From contig NZ_SCMB01000003.1 of assembly GCF_014323605.1 (NCBI RefSeq), positions 186,001 to 250,000 of the forward strand: DNA of 64,000 nt, written 5' to 3'. The position numbers were made by a program, and so were the translations under genes. This stretch comes from Lactobacillus kimbladii (GTDB lineage: Bacteria > Bacillota > Bacilli > Lactobacillales > Lactobacillaceae). The notes below the pieces were generated by a model that was given only the letters and a program-made list of their open reading frames with translations, made no database searches and was not told where the DNA came from. This document shows positions 26,582 through 34,025 of this stretch, one piece after another; the first letter of the stretch is position 1; the number at the start of each line of letters is the position of its first letter.

Positions 26582-27694
26582 TCAAGCCTGTTTGTGATCA
26601 CTGTTCTTTTTATCTGCCTCTGAAATCTCATTTAATGCAGCACGCTGCTTTTTTTGATCAACATGAGTATATAAATCGGTTGCTGAGGTTCCTTTTTGGC
26701 CCAGTTGCTGAGCTACCAGTACTTGGTCTTTGGTTACTCCATATAGTTCAGAAGCCACTGTATGACGTAATTTATGGGGAGTGAGCGGGTGACCAAAAGC
26801 AGCTGAATATTTATTAACCATTTTCTCGATAGCGCTCGTGGTGATCCGACGTGTTTTATTATGCCAGCGAGTCAGGAAAAATGCTGAATCGCTTTTGACT
26901 GCCAAATAACGTTGCTTTCTTATTTTCTTATACTCTCTGATGTAAACCAGCGTCCATTCAGCAATTGGTACGCTGTCTCGTTGGCCACCTTTGCGGGTTA
27001 CGTCCAATGTAGCCTTTTTAAAATTAATGTCTGGCAAATCAATTCCTGCACATTCAGAAACTCTTATTCCAGTTCCTAAAATTAAAGCAATAATTGCCAT
27101 ATCGCGTTCTTTATTTGCTTTAAATCCTGGTAAAGCATGTTTATTGCATTTAAATTCATAATTATTTTCAATAAAATCCAAAAACTGGTATTTTAATTTT
27201 CCTGTGTACATGTGCGATTCAAGAACATGGGCCCGATAGTTTAAAGTTTTGGTATTATTAAGAGAATCAATTTTGAGCATGACATTGCGTTCAAAGTATG
27301 GTTTGCCATTAATATTATCGGCAGTAATGGTTAAAAACTTAAAAAGAGACCTCAGGGCATTAATAGACCGATTTATTGTAGTAGGCGAATTCAGGTTGCC
27401 TTGTTTATTCTTGGTATGACCTAAATAATTAATGTAAAGCATGATGTCATTGCGCTGCAGGTGAGCTAAAGTTTGTGTTTCAATATTTTGATTATTTTTA
27501 GCTTTTGAAACACCTTCATGACGCAACCAATCAAAAAATCTTCTGATTTCTGTCAGATACTGATAGGACGTAGCTAAAGAGTAACTTGTGCCAAAATTGT
27601 ATTCTTTAACAAAATCAGGCATTTTATTTAATTCTTCATCAATTAGATCTAAATATTTCTTTGTTTCCACGTAATAAATTTCTCCTAGCTTCAA
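26582..27694 (-). CDS. xerS: XerS-type tyrosine recombinase next to dif
   Basis: Tyrosine recombinase of 370 residues whose whole layout follows streptococcal/lactococcal XerS: the N-terminal core-binding part with YQYLTEIRRFFDWLR, then TTINRSINALRSLFKFLT, NKERDMAIIALILGTGIR and LDVTRKGGQRDSVP. Active-site residues are Arg211, Glu214, Lys235, His307, Arg310 and nucleophile Tyr342. The odd point is Gln333 where this family has His or Trp (LGH reads LGQ; codon CAA at 26696-26698). The gene starts 0.7 kb from the dif-like site, on the terminus side of the + strand genes. XerC and XerD are also encoded in the window, so this is a third chromosomal recombinase. It could instead be a domesticated integrase. 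Confidence 0.82.
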   Translation of the reverse strand: MKLGEIYYVETKKYLDLIDEELNKMPDFVKEYNFGTSYSLATSYQYLTEIRRFFDWLRHEGVSKAKNNQNIETQTLAHLQRNDIMLYINYLGHTKNKQGNLNSPTTINRSINALRSLFKFLTITADNINGKPYFERNVMLKIDSLNNTKTLNYRAHVLESHMYTGKLKYQFLDFIENNYEFKCNKHALPGFKANKERDMAIIALILGTGIRVSECAGIDLPDINFKKATLDVTRKGGQRDSVPIAEWTLVYIREYKKIRKQRYLAVKSDSAFFLTRWHNKTRRITTSAIEKMVNKYSAAFGHPLTPHKLRHTVASELYGVTKDQVLVAQQLGQKGTSATDLYTHVDQKKQRAALNEISEADKKNSDHKQA

Positions 27695-27747
27695 TTATTA
27701 AGTTATATGATTCATTATAAAACAAAACTAGAATGTATGTTTGTGTC

Positions 27748-27909
27748 GTGTATACTTATTATGGGATAGAGGAGAGGGAAAGGCGAAAATTACATTTAAT
27801 TAAACAAAATACTGCTTTGATATTTTAGGATAAATCTTTTAAAAAGTTTGAAATAGAAATTTCGACTTTAATTGAAACTTATCTAAAAGATGATATTCAG
27901 TTTTGCTAA
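27748..27909 (+). pseudogene. Possible decayed gene fragment
   Basis: From a GTG at 27748 one frame is open for 54 codons except for a single TAG at 27826-27828. Its second half is charged and protein-like (DKSFKKFEIEISTLIE). I do not recognise it. In sequence this AT-rich such a run may be chance, so confidence is low. Confidence 0.15.
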
Positions 27910-28222
27910 AAATCAACCAACTAATACAAAAAAGTTGAACTTGTTTATTAATTTAATATCTTTCATTAAAATTATAGTTTTAATGAAAGCAACTAAAAAA
28001 TTGTTTAATATCAATCACATATTTTAAACTGAAAAAAATTATGCGAGCAGACTTTTTATACTTAAAATTGAAATTTTGACCATTATTACTCAACTATTAT
28101 CAAAACTATTCGTATATGACTTCATAAAAAATATTAGTGTGACTTTTTAGCATTCAGTATTATTAACAAAACAACTCAAACTTTCATCAATAAAAAGTTC
28201 AAGTCGTTTCAAAGGAGGCTTA

Positions 28223-28297
28223 ATGACAATTCAATGTACAACTGATCAAAAATTATGCATTGATTTTGATTTTAACGAGCTCTCAATTGACCTGTAA
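28223..28297 (+). CDS. 24-residue orphan open reading frame, possibly a truncated gene start
   Basis: ATG is preceded by AAAGGAGG with a six-base gap, one of the best ribosome binding sites in the window, and the frame encodes 24 residues (MTIQCTTDQKLCIDFDFNEL followed by four more) before TAA. It looks like the 5' end of a longer gene lost by deletion, or a genuine micropeptide. No relative is known to me. It lies 80 bases before dif. Confidence 0.3.
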   Translation: MTIQCTTDQKLCIDFDFNELSIDL

Positions 28298-28375
28298 CAA
28301 TCTCAAAACAAAATTGTTTTTGTGTAAGGCAAATCTAGTCTCAATCTCATAAGCTCTCTTTCAATTTTTTATTTT

Positions 28376-28403
28376 ACTTTACATAATATATATTATACGA
28401 AGC
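28376..28403. other. dif: dif site (XerC/XerD chromosome-dimer resolution site)
   Basis: The 28 bases read ACTTTACATAA - TATATA - TTATACGAAGC: two imperfectly inverted 11-base arms (both end in ATAA towards the centre) around a six-base core. Against the reverse complement of the Bacillus subtilis dif sequence as I remember it, 24 of 28 positions agree, including the entire TTTACATAA arm and core. It lies where the two gene-orientation fields converge. XerC and XerD, which act on such a site, are encoded at 39.7 and 60.1 kb, and a XerS-type gene lies 0.7 kb away. FtsK-driven dimer resolution is expected here. Confidence 0.85.
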
Positions 28404-28960
28404 AAAATCAATGAAAGAAGTATTTCTGACATTCTGATACTACTCTATTTTCATCAAAGTATATCTAATTAGATTATATTAGTAATATTGGTAAAACTAA
28501 TTTTTATTTAGATTGTCATAAATTTGCTTTTGAACTAAAAATTGTATCTTACATTAGGCAAAATAATACTTATTGTTTGTGAAATTTGTAAATTAAATAA
28601 TTACTAAACCATTTTCTTCATATTATTTGATTTATTTAAACTTTTTACGTTATAAGTGTAAAAATATAAATAAAAGCGTTTTCTATAATAGATAAATATA
28701 TAAAAACAATTGGATTTTGATTTTTCACTTAAGCGCTTTTCTCCTTGCCCCTCTAGCAAGCGTATCCACGCTTTGATATAATATTTGCCACTCTTTCCTT
28801 TTTCACTTTAAGTTTAATTAATTGGTGCTTTTTTATTTTATTTTTCCAAAAAATAGCTTACAATACTATGTGGGGTATAGTTTAAAACATTTAGTTTGAG
28901 TATAATTTTGCCAAAAGCAAGTGTTTTATTCATTATTATTTTTGTTTTATTGTTTATTTC

Positions 28961-28980
28961 TATAATTAATCTGTTATTAT
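28961..28980 (+). promoter_or_regulatory. Likely promoter of the Xre gene
   Basis: Two candidate -10 boxes lie 40-60 bases before the gene: TATAAT at 28961-28966 and the extended TGTTATTAT ending at 28980. TTGTTT at 28942-28947 or 28950-28955 is a weak -35. Which is used cannot be decided by eye. Confidence 0.35.
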
Positions 28981-29020
28981 AGAATATGGAATTATTTTTT
29001 GAAAGGGTTGAATTTATTCC

Positions 29021-29380
29021 ATGAGTATAAATTTAGGAAAAGAAATATGCCGTAGGCGGCGCGAACAAAAGTTGACCCAGGAGGATCTCGCTGAACTAAG
29101 TGACTTATCGGTTAACTTTATTTCTCGTTTGGAAAGAACAAAAAATCAAAACATTAGTATTCAAAAGCTCGATTCAATTGCCAGAGCTTTAAATACCACT
29201 ACACCAGATATTATCATGAATGCTTACCGCTTTAAGGAAGTTAAAGTAGAAAATCATCAAGATAATACTCCTGTATTTATTAAGAAGGTTCTTAATGAAC
29301 TTAGAAAAATGTCACCTGACAAAGCTGAAAGAGTATGTAAATCATTCATTATTTTGGCCAAGGAAATTAACAAAGATTAA
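29021..29380 (+). CDS. Xre-family (Cro/CI-type) regulator
   Basis: Protein of 119 residues with an N-terminal HTH_3 domain: GKEICRRRREQKLTQEDLAE then LSVNFISRLER (about 5-65), and a helical C-terminal part of about 45 residues that may mediate dimerisation. GAAAGGG precedes the ATG. It stands alone after the gene-poor dif region and before a shared terminator, so no target operon is obvious. It may be a stand-alone chromosomal regulator or the last survivor of an element once inserted near dif. Confidence 0.85.
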   Translation: MSINLGKEICRRRREQKLTQEDLAELSDLSVNFISRLERTKNQNISIQKLDSIARALNTTTPDIIMNAYRFKEVKVENHQDNTPVFIKKVLNELRKMSPDKAERVCKSFIILAKEINKD

Positions 29381-29418
29381 AAAAAGCACGAAATAGTTAA
29401 ATCTATTTCGTGCTTTTT
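29381..29418. terminator. Bidirectional terminator, Xre gene and ppaC
   Basis: A perfect 16-bp stem (29381-29396 with 29403-29418; AAAAAGCACGAAATAG arm) with a six-base loop and A/T runs on both sides lies between two convergent stops. Confidence 0.92.
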
Positions 29419-29421
29419 AAA

Positions 29422-30351
29422 TTACTTAAATGCTTCAGTTAATGGTGGAACAACCTGTTTTTTCCTTGAAACAACACCAGGTAAGTTGATTTCTGAATCT
29501 TTAACTTTTCCAAATGCCTTTTCAAATGAAGCCAAAGCTTCGTCTGAACCTATAACTAATGCAGTTGAGTCTGAATCGAGTACATTAGTTATAAGCAGCA
29601 TAAACAAATCATAGCCTTCTGAATTTGCTGACTCATTCATAGTTTTCAGGAAGGCTTCTTTGCGCTCTAATGCTTCTGGCAAGTCAACCACATTAATTTG
29701 AGCTACTCGTACATTTTTGCCATTTAATTCAAATGATTTGGCATCTAAATCGATTAGTTCTTCTTCTGATTTACTTGCTATATTAGTTCCGGCTTTTAAT
29801 TCTTCCAAGCCATATTTTTCGTAATCTACACCAGCAATTTCGGCAAGTTCCTTAACGGCTTTTTTATCTCTGTCAGTAGTTGTTGGTGATTTTAGCAATA
29901 ATGTATCAGAAATAATGGCGGAAAGCATAATACCAGCGATATTCTTAGGAATTTCCACTTTAAAATGCTTATAGAGACCAAACATAATTGTACTAGTACA
30001 ACCTACCGGTTCAGCAAGATAAAATAAAGGCATACTGGTGTTGAAATTCATAATTCTGTGGTGATCAACAACATGAGTTACAGTAACCTGATCAATGTCT
30101 GATACACTTTGCTGCGGTTCATTATGATCAACAAGCATTACTTCTTTAACTTCATTTGCTGCTGTTTTGATCACTCTTGGTGCTTCAAAACCAAACTTCT
30201 TTAATGCAAAAGCTGTTTCATCATTAGGTTCGCCTAAAGCAACCGCTTCTGTGTTGTAACCCAGCTTATTCTGCAAATATGAATAAGCTATCGCTGTACC
30301 AATTGCATCTGTGTCAGGATTTTGGTGACCAAAGACCAATTCTTTTTCCAT
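29422..30351 (-). CDS. ppaC: Manganese-dependent inorganic pyrophosphatase
   Basis: Family II (DHH/DHHA2) soluble pyrophosphatase of 309 residues that hydrolyses diphosphate to drive biosynthesis. The metal-binding motifs are [11 protein letters not shown] (His9, Asp13, Asp15), VDHNEP, and the DHH box [10 protein letters not shown] (about 93-102). The C-terminal [10 protein letters not shown] loop binds the substrate. It is a single gene with a leader of about 130 bases and a strong terminator. Length and motifs are standard. Confidence 0.96.
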   Translation of the reverse strand: MEKELVFGHQNPDTDAIGTAIAYSYLQNKLGYNTEAVALGEPNDETAFALKKFGFEAPRVIKTAANEVKEVMLVDHNEPQQSVSDIDQVTVTHVVDHHRIMNFNTSMPLFYLAEPVGCTSTIMFGLYKHFKVEIPKNIAGIMLSAIISDTLLLKSPTTTDRDKKAVKELAEIAGVDYEKYGLEELKAGTNIASKSEEELIDLDAKSFELNGKNVRVAQINVVDLPEALERKEAFLKTMNESANSEGYDLFMLLITNVLDSDSTALVIGSDEALASFEKAFGKVKDSEINLPGVVSRKKQVVPPLTEAFK

Positions 30352-30480
30352 TAGATTTCCTCTTTCTCTTTTTAAAATTTTACTTATATAATTAGTTTAC
30401 CTAATAAAAGCTATTCTTGACAGAACAAATTTTAAATTCTTGTCTGACAGCAAAAGAACTTACAAGATTATATGGCAACA

Positions 30481-31416
30481 TCAGTCTTCCAAAAACTTTT
30501 TAAATTCTTTCAAAAAGTTTTGTATACGTGGAACCTCTTTTTTACCCTTTCGATAAATAAGTGAAATTGTGAATTTTTTGATGCCTTTTAAAAATACAGG
30601 TACCAAATTAATTTCACTTTGATTTAGGCGGTAATAAGAGTCACTTACAATTGTATTATAGCCTGTGTCTTGCGCTGTCTCAACCATCTCCTTGGTAGAA
30701 GTAAAAGTTAAAGGAACATTCAGACTATTTCTTACATTCACCTTACTACCGAGCTTGCCCTTAAGTATCTGAGTTAAATAAAAGCTATCTGGATAAAGAA
30801 CCCACTTCTTTCCTAAAAACTTAGAAACTGGATAGGACTTCCCTGCTTCAACACTTCTATCGTGAGTTAGGATAATTAATTTGTCTTGAGTAACTTTCAT
30901 TAATTCGTATTGATTTTGTAAATTCGCCTGACTCCTTTTAGTAGTTTCGGGAAGATAAAGCATTGCTAAATCAACCAAATTATTATCAAGATTATACCAA
31001 AGATCTTTACGATTGAAATAAGAAACACTGATAGTTATATTGGGATAATTTTTATTAAATTCAACCAAAAATTTTCTAAGAAGATCAGAATTGACGCTTT
31101 CTAAAACACCAATTGCAATATTGCCTTTGTCAGCCTGAGTAAACTCCTGTATATCGCTAACAACAGAGTTAATAGTCCCGAGCAGCTTAATTGCTCCCGT
31201 TTGCAACTGCTTACCAGCTTCAGTCAAATAAAGCTTTTTCCCCATTTGTCCAAACAAGGGTGTTCCGATTGCATGTTCAATTTTCTTTATCTGCTGAGTT
31301 AAAGCCGGTTGAGTAATACCAAGGATTTGAGCAGCTTGAGTGTAGTTCATGGTATCAATTAATTGCAAAAAATAATGTAGGGATTTGGTTGAGAGTATTG
31401 TATCTGTTTTAGGCAT
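30481..31416 (-). CDS. LysR-family transcriptional regulator
   Basis: Protein of 311 residues. The N-terminal winged HTH is seen as MNYTQAAQILGITQPALTQQ (about 23-42) then IKKIEHAIGTPLFGQMGKKL. The remaining 220 residues form the periplasmic-binding-like effector domain, with about 36 Lys/Arg overall and no signal peptide. LysR regulators often control a divergent neighbour, but both flanking genes (ppaC and parC) run the same way, so the target is not evident. The effector is unknown. Confidence 0.87.
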   Translation of the reverse strand: MPKTDTILSTKSLHYFLQLIDTMNYTQAAQILGITQPALTQQIKKIEHAIGTPLFGQMGKKLYLTEAGKQLQTGAIKLLGTINSVVSDIQEFTQADKGNIAIGVLESVNSDLLRKFLVEFNKNYPNITISVSYFNRKDLWYNLDNNLVDLAMLYLPETTKRSQANLQNQYELMKVTQDKLIILTHDRSVEAGKSYPVSKFLGKKWVLYPDSFYLTQILKGKLGSKVNVRNSLNVPLTFTSTKEMVETAQDTGYNTIVSDSYYRLNQSEINLVPVFLKGIKKFTISLIYRKGKKEVPRIQNFLKEFKKFLED

Positions 31417-31556
31417 AAGATTATTCCTTCTATCTTAATAATAATATGGCTCTATTTATATGCTATTATCAATCAAAAACCCTTTTGTGTCAAAGTAATA
31501 TTTAAATCTGTTGAAGCCCTTCCATAAATTATTAATATCATTAAATAAATAAAAAT

Positions 31557-34010
31557 TTATTCTGCTCTTAAAGGCCTTCCCAATTTTATATTAACTGGAT
31601 GACCGTCACTTGTCGTATCTAATACAAAAGAACCATTAGAATATCTGTCACCCAAAGGATAATCACAAGTCGAAATCTTTATATGCCGTCTGCTTGTTGT
31701 TGTTATCAGCAGGGTATGGTCTTGGCCATACGAAGTAACAGCAGCAACACGGTGCGGCTTAGTTTTAAGCTCCCTTAAAACTAATACTCCTCGTTTGGCA
31801 CGGGATACCTTATTGACTAATCCAGCCTTAAACTGCTTAAAAGCTCCTCTTTGAGTAATAATGCCTATCCGAATTAAATCAAGATAATCAGGATTTATGA
31901 CTATATACGAAACCACATAGTCTTCATCCTTTAAATTCACAGATTTGACTCCAAAAGATTTGGCACCAGATGCAGGAATTTCGCTCAAATCATAGCGGAC
32001 AGCATAAGCCTTATGCGTAAATAAAATAACCTCTTTATTACTTTCAGGTTTTATTAAATCAACACGAACAACCTTACTGTCATATTTTTTCATTTTCATT
32101 GCAGTAATTGCGCGTGAACGATAAGTCCTCGTAGGCTGAAGATTACTTAGTTCCAATTGTTTTATATAACCATCATTAGTTGCCATTAAAAAGTTTAGTT
32201 TTTGATCTAATTGCTCAAAATCAAAGACGCGAATGATATTCTCATTTTCGTTTAAGCCAATTTCTTGAGACAGGTGCTGACCAGTTTCTTTCCACTTCGT
32301 TTCGACTAATTCATTTACTGGTCTAAAAATGACATTTCCACGGTCAGTGAATAAATATAAATTAGTTAACGTTGACAGGGTCTTTTCAAATACAACGTCA
32401 TCCCCACTCGGCAAGCCATTATCCTCATCATCACTTGACTGCCAGGAACGAATAGACGACCTCTTTAAGTAACCATCACGACTGATTAAAACACGCACTT
32501 GTTCATCCGCTACCAGCGCTTTTTCATCAATTTGAATCTTCGCTGTTTCGGAAGAAATCTGAGTACGTCGAGGATTACCAAATTCCTTTTTGACGGTCGA
32601 TAGTTCTTTAATTATTTCTTTATCTAAGATCTTTTTATTAGACAAAAGTTCTTTAAAACGAGCTATTTTTTCGTTTAGTTCGCTTTGCTCTTTAACCAAA
32701 GCATCAACGTCAGTGTTAGTTAATCTATATAGCTGTAAAGACACAATTGCTTCTGCTTGCCGTGCAGTAAACTTGAACTTATCTGATATATTTTTCTTTG
32801 CCTCTGCTTTATTTTTAGAAGCTCGAATTACCTTAATTACATTGTCCAAAATATCCATGGCGTGAATCAAACCCTGAATAATTTCAAGACGCTCTTCAGC
32901 TTTATTTAAATCAAATTTGGTTCTCTTGATTACTACATCTTTTTCATGTTCTAAGTACGAAGACAATATATGCTTTAAACCAACTTGCATAGGAGTCATA
33001 TGATCAATGGCAACCATATTAAAGTTATAGGAAACTTGCAATTCAGTATTCTTGAATAAATAATTCAGAATATTTTGTGCATCAGCACCCTTTTTTAACT
33101 CTACTACGATTGATAAACCATGACGGTCAGTTTCATCACGCACTTCCGCTATGCCATCAATCTCCCTGTTAAGACGAATTTCATCCATCTTTTTAACTAA
33201 CAAAGCTTTATTAACAGCAAAAGGAATCTCAGTAATAACAATTTCTTCGCGATGGCCTCTAATTTCCTGAATTGAACTTTTTGCTCTTACCTGAATGCGT
33301 CCTCGACCCGTTTCATAGGCTTCACGTAATCCTTTTTGTCCTAAAACAATGGCACCTGTAGGAAAATCAGGGCCTTTAACAAAATGCATTAAATCATCAA
33401 GACTTGCATCAGGATTCTTTAACAAATAAATAGTAGCATCAATTACTTCTGCTAAGTTATGCGGTGGAATCTCGGTAGCGTAACCAGCCGAAATACCTGT
33501 AGAACCATTAACTAATAAATTAGGAAACCGAACTGGTAAAACCGTTGGCTCATACTCAGTATCATCGAAGTTCAAGACCATATTGACTGTATCTTTATCA
33601 ATATCTTGTAACAACATATTGGAAATCTTGCTTAGACGTGATTCGGTATAACGCATTGCAGCGGGACCATCGCCATCCATTGAACCATTGTTACCGTGCA
33701 TTTCAATTAGTGGTTCGCGCATTTTCCAGTCTTGAGAAAGGTGAACCAGAGCACCATAAATGGAACTGTCACCGTGGGGATGAAAATTACCCATGATATT
33801 ACCTACCGCTTTAGCCGCCTTTTTGAATGGCTTGTCATATGTATTATTATCTTGAAACATAGCGTAAAGGATTCTTCTTTGCACTGGTTTCAAACCATCA
33901 CGAATATCTGGCAAGGCACGCTCTTGGATAATATATTTGGAATATCTGCCAAATCGCTCACCCATGACTTGCTCAAGGGGCATTTCACGAATTCGTTCTT
34001 TTGTAGCCAT
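31557..34010 (-). CDS. parC: DNA topoisomerase IV subunit A
   Basis: ParC of 817 residues, the DNA-cleaving subunit of the decatenase. The active Tyr121 lies in AAMRYTESRLS. The quinolone-determining region reads HPHGDSSIYGALVHLSQDW, with Ser82 at the usual Ser position but Gly86 where most ParC have Asp or Glu. A six-bladed C-terminal propeller follows (about 500-810). It is distinguished from GyrA by pairing with a ParE-type partner 15 bases upstream and by lacking an obvious GyrA box (QRRGGKG). It lies 3 kb from dif, where decatenation is needed. Confidence 0.95.
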   Translation of the reverse strand: MATKERIREMPLEQVMGERFGRYSKYIIQERALPDIRDGLKPVQRRILYAMFQDNNTYDKPFKKAAKAVGNIMGNFHPHGDSSIYGALVHLSQDWKMREPLIEMHGNNGSMDGDGPAAMRYTESRLSKISNMLLQDIDKDTVNMVLNFDDTEYEPTVLPVRFPNLLVNGSTGISAGYATEIPPHNLAEVIDATIYLLKNPDASLDDLMHFVKGPDFPTGAIVLGQKGLREAYETGRGRIQVRAKSSIQEIRGHREEIVITEIPFAVNKALLVKKMDEIRLNREIDGIAEVRDETDRHGLSIVVELKKGADAQNILNYLFKNTELQVSYNFNMVAIDHMTPMQVGLKHILSSYLEHEKDVVIKRTKFDLNKAEERLEIIQGLIHAMDILDNVIKVIRASKNKAEAKKNISDKFKFTARQAEAIVSLQLYRLTNTDVDALVKEQSELNEKIARFKELLSNKKILDKEIIKELSTVKKEFGNPRRTQISSETAKIQIDEKALVADEQVRVLISRDGYLKRSSIRSWQSSDDEDNGLPSGDDVVFEKTLSTLTNLYLFTDRGNVIFRPVNELVETKWKETGQHLSQEIGLNENENIIRVFDFEQLDQKLNFLMATNDGYIKQLELSNLQPTRTYRSRAITAMKMKKYDSKVVRVDLIKPESNKEVILFTHKAYAVRYDLSEIPASGAKSFGVKSVNLKDEDYVVSYIVINPDYLDLIRIGIITQRGAFKQFKAGLVNKVSRAKRGVLVLRELKTKPHRVAAVTSYGQDHTLLITTTSRRHIKISTCDYPLGDRYSNGSFVLDTTSDGHPVNIKLGRPLRAE

Positions 34011-34025
34011 TAATTAAAAACCTCT

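Larger units (their letters stand above)
27695..29020. other. 1.3-kb very AT-rich gene-poor stretch at the replication terminus
   Basis: No convincing gene occupies this stretch between the XerS-type gene and the Xre gene. It contains the dif-like site (28376-28403), a 24-codon frame with an excellent ribosome binding site (28223-28297), a 54-codon frame broken by one TAG (27748-27909), and a six-base hairpin AAGCGT-ATCC-ACGCTT (28758-28773). Stops are dense in all other frames I checked. It is more AT-rich than the flanking genes, as is common around dif and in decayed insertions. I see no IS ends and no tRNA. Confidence 0.7.

Noticed and set aside
28109-28116. TTCGTATA, identical to one arm of the dif-like site
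   Set aside because: Only eight bases match and the rest of the site does not; in AT-rich DNA this is expected by chance, so I do not call a second dif or a half-site.
28758-28773. AAGCGT-ATCC-ACGCTT hairpin as a terminator
   Set aside because: There is no T run after it on either strand and no gene ends nearby.
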